This document shows positions 61,311-64,000 of a DNA stretch of 64,000 nucleotides, piece by piece. Made by a program: the position numbers and the translations under genes. The notes below the pieces were generated by a model. It searched no databases. It saw only the letters and a list, made by a program, of their open reading frames with translations, and was not told the DNA's origin. The DNA lies in the NCBI GenBank assembly GCA_961205875.1, contig OY540818.1, positions 14,668,761 through 14,732,760 of the forward strand. Reading direction: 5' to 3'. Each line of letters opens with the position of its first letter. Position 1 is the first letter of the stretch. This DNA is from Sialis fuliginosa (Eukaryota; Arthropoda; Insecta; Megaloptera; Sialidae).

Positions 61311-63574
61311 TTATTTAAATTTATATTTAACAAAATATCCGTAACATTAGTTTAAAGTTCAAACGATGATTTATTATTGGCATGTTGAATCTAGCGTATC
61401 TAGGATAATTAAAAGAAAATGGTTCATTAATTTAATACGATTGTATCAAAGGGACCTATAAACACGATTGCCAACCGGATAATTATCGGTAATGGTAATC
61501 CAGTTGTGATAATTTAAATTGATTATTGATACAACTAACGAAGGTTTTTCATAGTATTGATTTCCACCTGATAAAGCTTTGTTATTATCTAATACAAAGA
61601 GTATAATAATTTTATGTGAACATCTTAATAAAGAAGATGTACTATATCTAAAAACAAATAAAAAAATTGACTAAGTATATAATTTTTTAAATACAATAAT
61701 GCAAACAACCTTGTCAACAATATTCTTCGTTTTCGTTTAAATATTCACCAAATCACTCCATAAAATATAAACACACGTGTTGAATTTAATTATAAATAAT
61801 CCTTTACATCGTCCTGACTGTAAATTACATCAAAAGAGATGTACCTAGCAATCCCCAGTGTTATTCTAGATACCACTGTAGGCCTTGATGACAAACAGCT
61901 ACGTTTATAATGGCAGCCTATGTGTAAAATAGAAGAGGGTGTACCTTAAAATTTATTTTAATTAATTATTAATTTTTGTACTCGAATTATCTTAAGATTG
62001 ATACGTAGAAAGTGGTTTTTATGGTTGAGTTTTTTTTTGTTTTAACAAATATAATTTTCTTTAGAAATGCATAAATACTACTTACAGAAGAGAAAGAAAT
62101 ATAGAGAACTATAGTGTCCATACAAAACACAATAAATATTTCCGAATCTCTATTTAAATAATTGAAGACTATCTGAAAATACTTTTTCTGGTAAATTTTA
62201 AAAAAAGACTATTTATTTTAATTAATTTTTAGATTCCCTCTCCGCAGAAAATCGATTAAACATAAAAATTTGTCAAATTACTAAAAAAAATCGATTTTCA
62301 GCAGAGACAGAATTTATAAATTCATTTTAAAAAAACTAGTCTTCTTTAGAAAACTTTCAGCTACCAAAAAAAGTTCTAATATACAGAAAAAACGAAAAAA
62401 GTAGTATTTTAAAAAAAAATTGTTATTTAAAATACATGTTAAAGCATTAATATTAATTGTAATCACAAAGTTTGCGGCTAGCTTATTTTTTGGTCACAAA
62501 GAACAAATTGAGGTGTCATAGTACATAGTTTAAATTTAATATTATGTAGAAATCATTTTTCACATCTGTTTTTCTTCGTTCGTGTGTAGAAATTTTTCAA
62601 CTGACTTGATACTTAATACTTTTTTTGTTATTATTTTTTTGCTGGAATTAATATATTATACTTTTAATAACGTCTTTTTGTCATCCTGTTTTAGTGAATA
62701 AATAACCTTTGTTCGGTTAGTTTAAAATGTCACTATGCAAATATTTAATTACTGCATCAAGTGTAGAGGGAATACTATTTACAGTTTTATAAATAAACTA
62801 TTTACTTTTATAAAGTAATTAATTTCCAACAGTTCATTGATATAAAGGCCATGACACTTTTAAGTAAAGGTTGGTTGTGCTAACTATTTTGTATTTTCAC
62901 AAGCCGCCACTGAAACTCAAATAGACTAAACACTGATGTGATGCATAAAACATACCAAAACATTTAGATAAAGCATGTTTACAGGCGACACACAACTTGT
63001 GCGTTCGTTATCGTACACAAATCTATTCGCTAAAACCCCAACTGTTATTTGCTTCAATCATAAACACGTGTGTACACGGAAAAAATTAACACCTTGTTTT
63101 TTTTATTCACTGTATAATTAGAACATTATTCTTTGGCTTTCCGGCGTTTTGTTTTTTAGTTTTCGTGGTGAAATTGGATCTTTGTTTATGATGATGTAGG
63201 TATAATGATTATCATTTTTTAATTTTAACCAACTAGAGATAATTGGTTGTTAGTGTTATGTGGAAGTTTATAAATTAAAATAATAAATTGCGAAAAATAC
63301 AATAAATTTGTTTAAATATTAATGATAACACATATTTCTTTCTTTATTATACACAGAAAAAAATGCATTTAGCGAGTTAGTCGTTTCATATATATGTATG
63401 TATAACAAAAACAAAATTATCTTAATATTAGAAAATTATTTTATTCCTTAAATTCCAGGGCTAAGCTTTCAACTCCGATTTTGACATTTTTACTGTACTA
63501 ATAGTTAGCATAAAGTATTTCATCGTCACTTCGTGTATTAAATCAAATCTTATGATATTCACATTAACGAGCCA
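61311..63574. other. AT-rich stretch, no gene seen
   Basis: About 2.3 kb without recognisable content. Confidence 0.5.
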
Positions 63575-63745
63575 CTCTCGGGCCTGTCTCGGTCCGGTCT
63601 CGATACAATCCATTCCAGGTTCGATCACACTCCAGTAAAATATTCTTTGCACTAAGCTGTATCGGAGCGAGATTGGAACGAGACTTGACCGATACTTATA
63701 GTGTGGATGATTTCATTGTTTATTGTTTATTTATATTTGATTACA
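63575..63745 (-). mobile_element. MITE family G, third copy
   Basis: The reverse complement contains GAAATCATCCACACTATAAG, TCTCGCTCCGATACAG and TTTTACTGGAGTGTGATCG, in the order seen at 14310-14410. The outer AGGGTCGATC terminus is not preserved. Confidence 0.7.
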
Positions 63746-64000
63746 AACATTCATAATTTGATTTTGATCGTTCATTGCATCAAGATTTACATTATTTTTA
63801 ACTCAGACTGTACCTGCCATACATCCTTAAACAAAAATCTAGATTAAATTAATTGAATCATATTTTTTTAGATAAATGATCATCTCATTATTTATTTAAT
63901 TAATGAAAAAATTAAAATTATACAGAAAAAAATAATAAACTCAAAACTTCATTCTGCATTTATACTGCTTGATTAAATGAAAACATACAAATAAATTGCA
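63746..64000. other. AT-rich end of window, no gene seen
   Basis: Nothing recognisable. Confidence 0.5.

Larger units (their letters stand above)
10441..64000 (+). other. Inferred large first coding intron of Elk
   Basis: No sequence resembling the next expected Elk residues (SNF.LGNAQ, PIVYCSDGF) was found on the + strand downstream, by eye. The remainder of the window is therefore inferred to be intron, at least about 53.5 kb, filled with transposon remnants. Nested genes or alternative first exons are possible (see GC islands). The acceptor lies outside the window. Confidence 0.65.

Noticed and set aside
1-64000. tRNA, rRNA, CRISPR, bacterial operons or telomere repeats
   Set aside because: No A/B-box pair, no direct-repeat/spacer array, no ribosomal core sequence and no (TTAGG)n run was seen.

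Overview
This window is animal nuclear DNA, very AT-rich (roughly three quarters A+T by eye), and almost entirely non-coding. Repeat tails of types widespread in insects, together with an exon that reads like insect Elk, point to an insect. I cannot place the order. I see no bacterial gene, operon, tRNA, rRNA or CRISPR array.

The one clear gene is a single exon at 10331-10440 on the + strand. After a splice acceptor it opens a frame beginning [14 protein letters not shown] and ending TRFDGT. It stops 76 nt into the coding sequence at a GTAAGT donor. This is the first coding exon of an ELK-type (KCNH3/4/8-like, Drosophila Elk) voltage-gated potassium channel and encodes the N-terminal PAS cap. 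I found no second coding exon downstream, so about 53.5 kb of the window appears to be the first coding intron. The 10.3 kb upstream is 5' flank or a 5'UTR intron.

The rest is a collection of decayed mobile elements. Best supported are: a PIF/Harbinger element with a transposase remnant (56616-57453); a 278-bp hAT-type MITE with a perfect 8-bp target duplication (50244-50521); TA-flanked terminal-inverted-repeat MITEs (31691-31979, 41227-41768); and a ~737-bp near-perfect palindrome (23255-23991) with partial relatives at three other places. There are also several families with two or more copies inside the window, and tails of insect non-LTR/SINE-type elements. Three GC-richer islands (14880-14924, 19124-19577, 20211-20460) are not explained by repeats and are the best candidates for further exons or regulatory DNA.

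Functionally, transcription of Elk on the + strand would carry all downstream elements in intronic RNA. That includes the palindrome, which could fold into a long hairpin. Most short open frames in the window are chance frames or lie inside repeats and are not annotated as genes.
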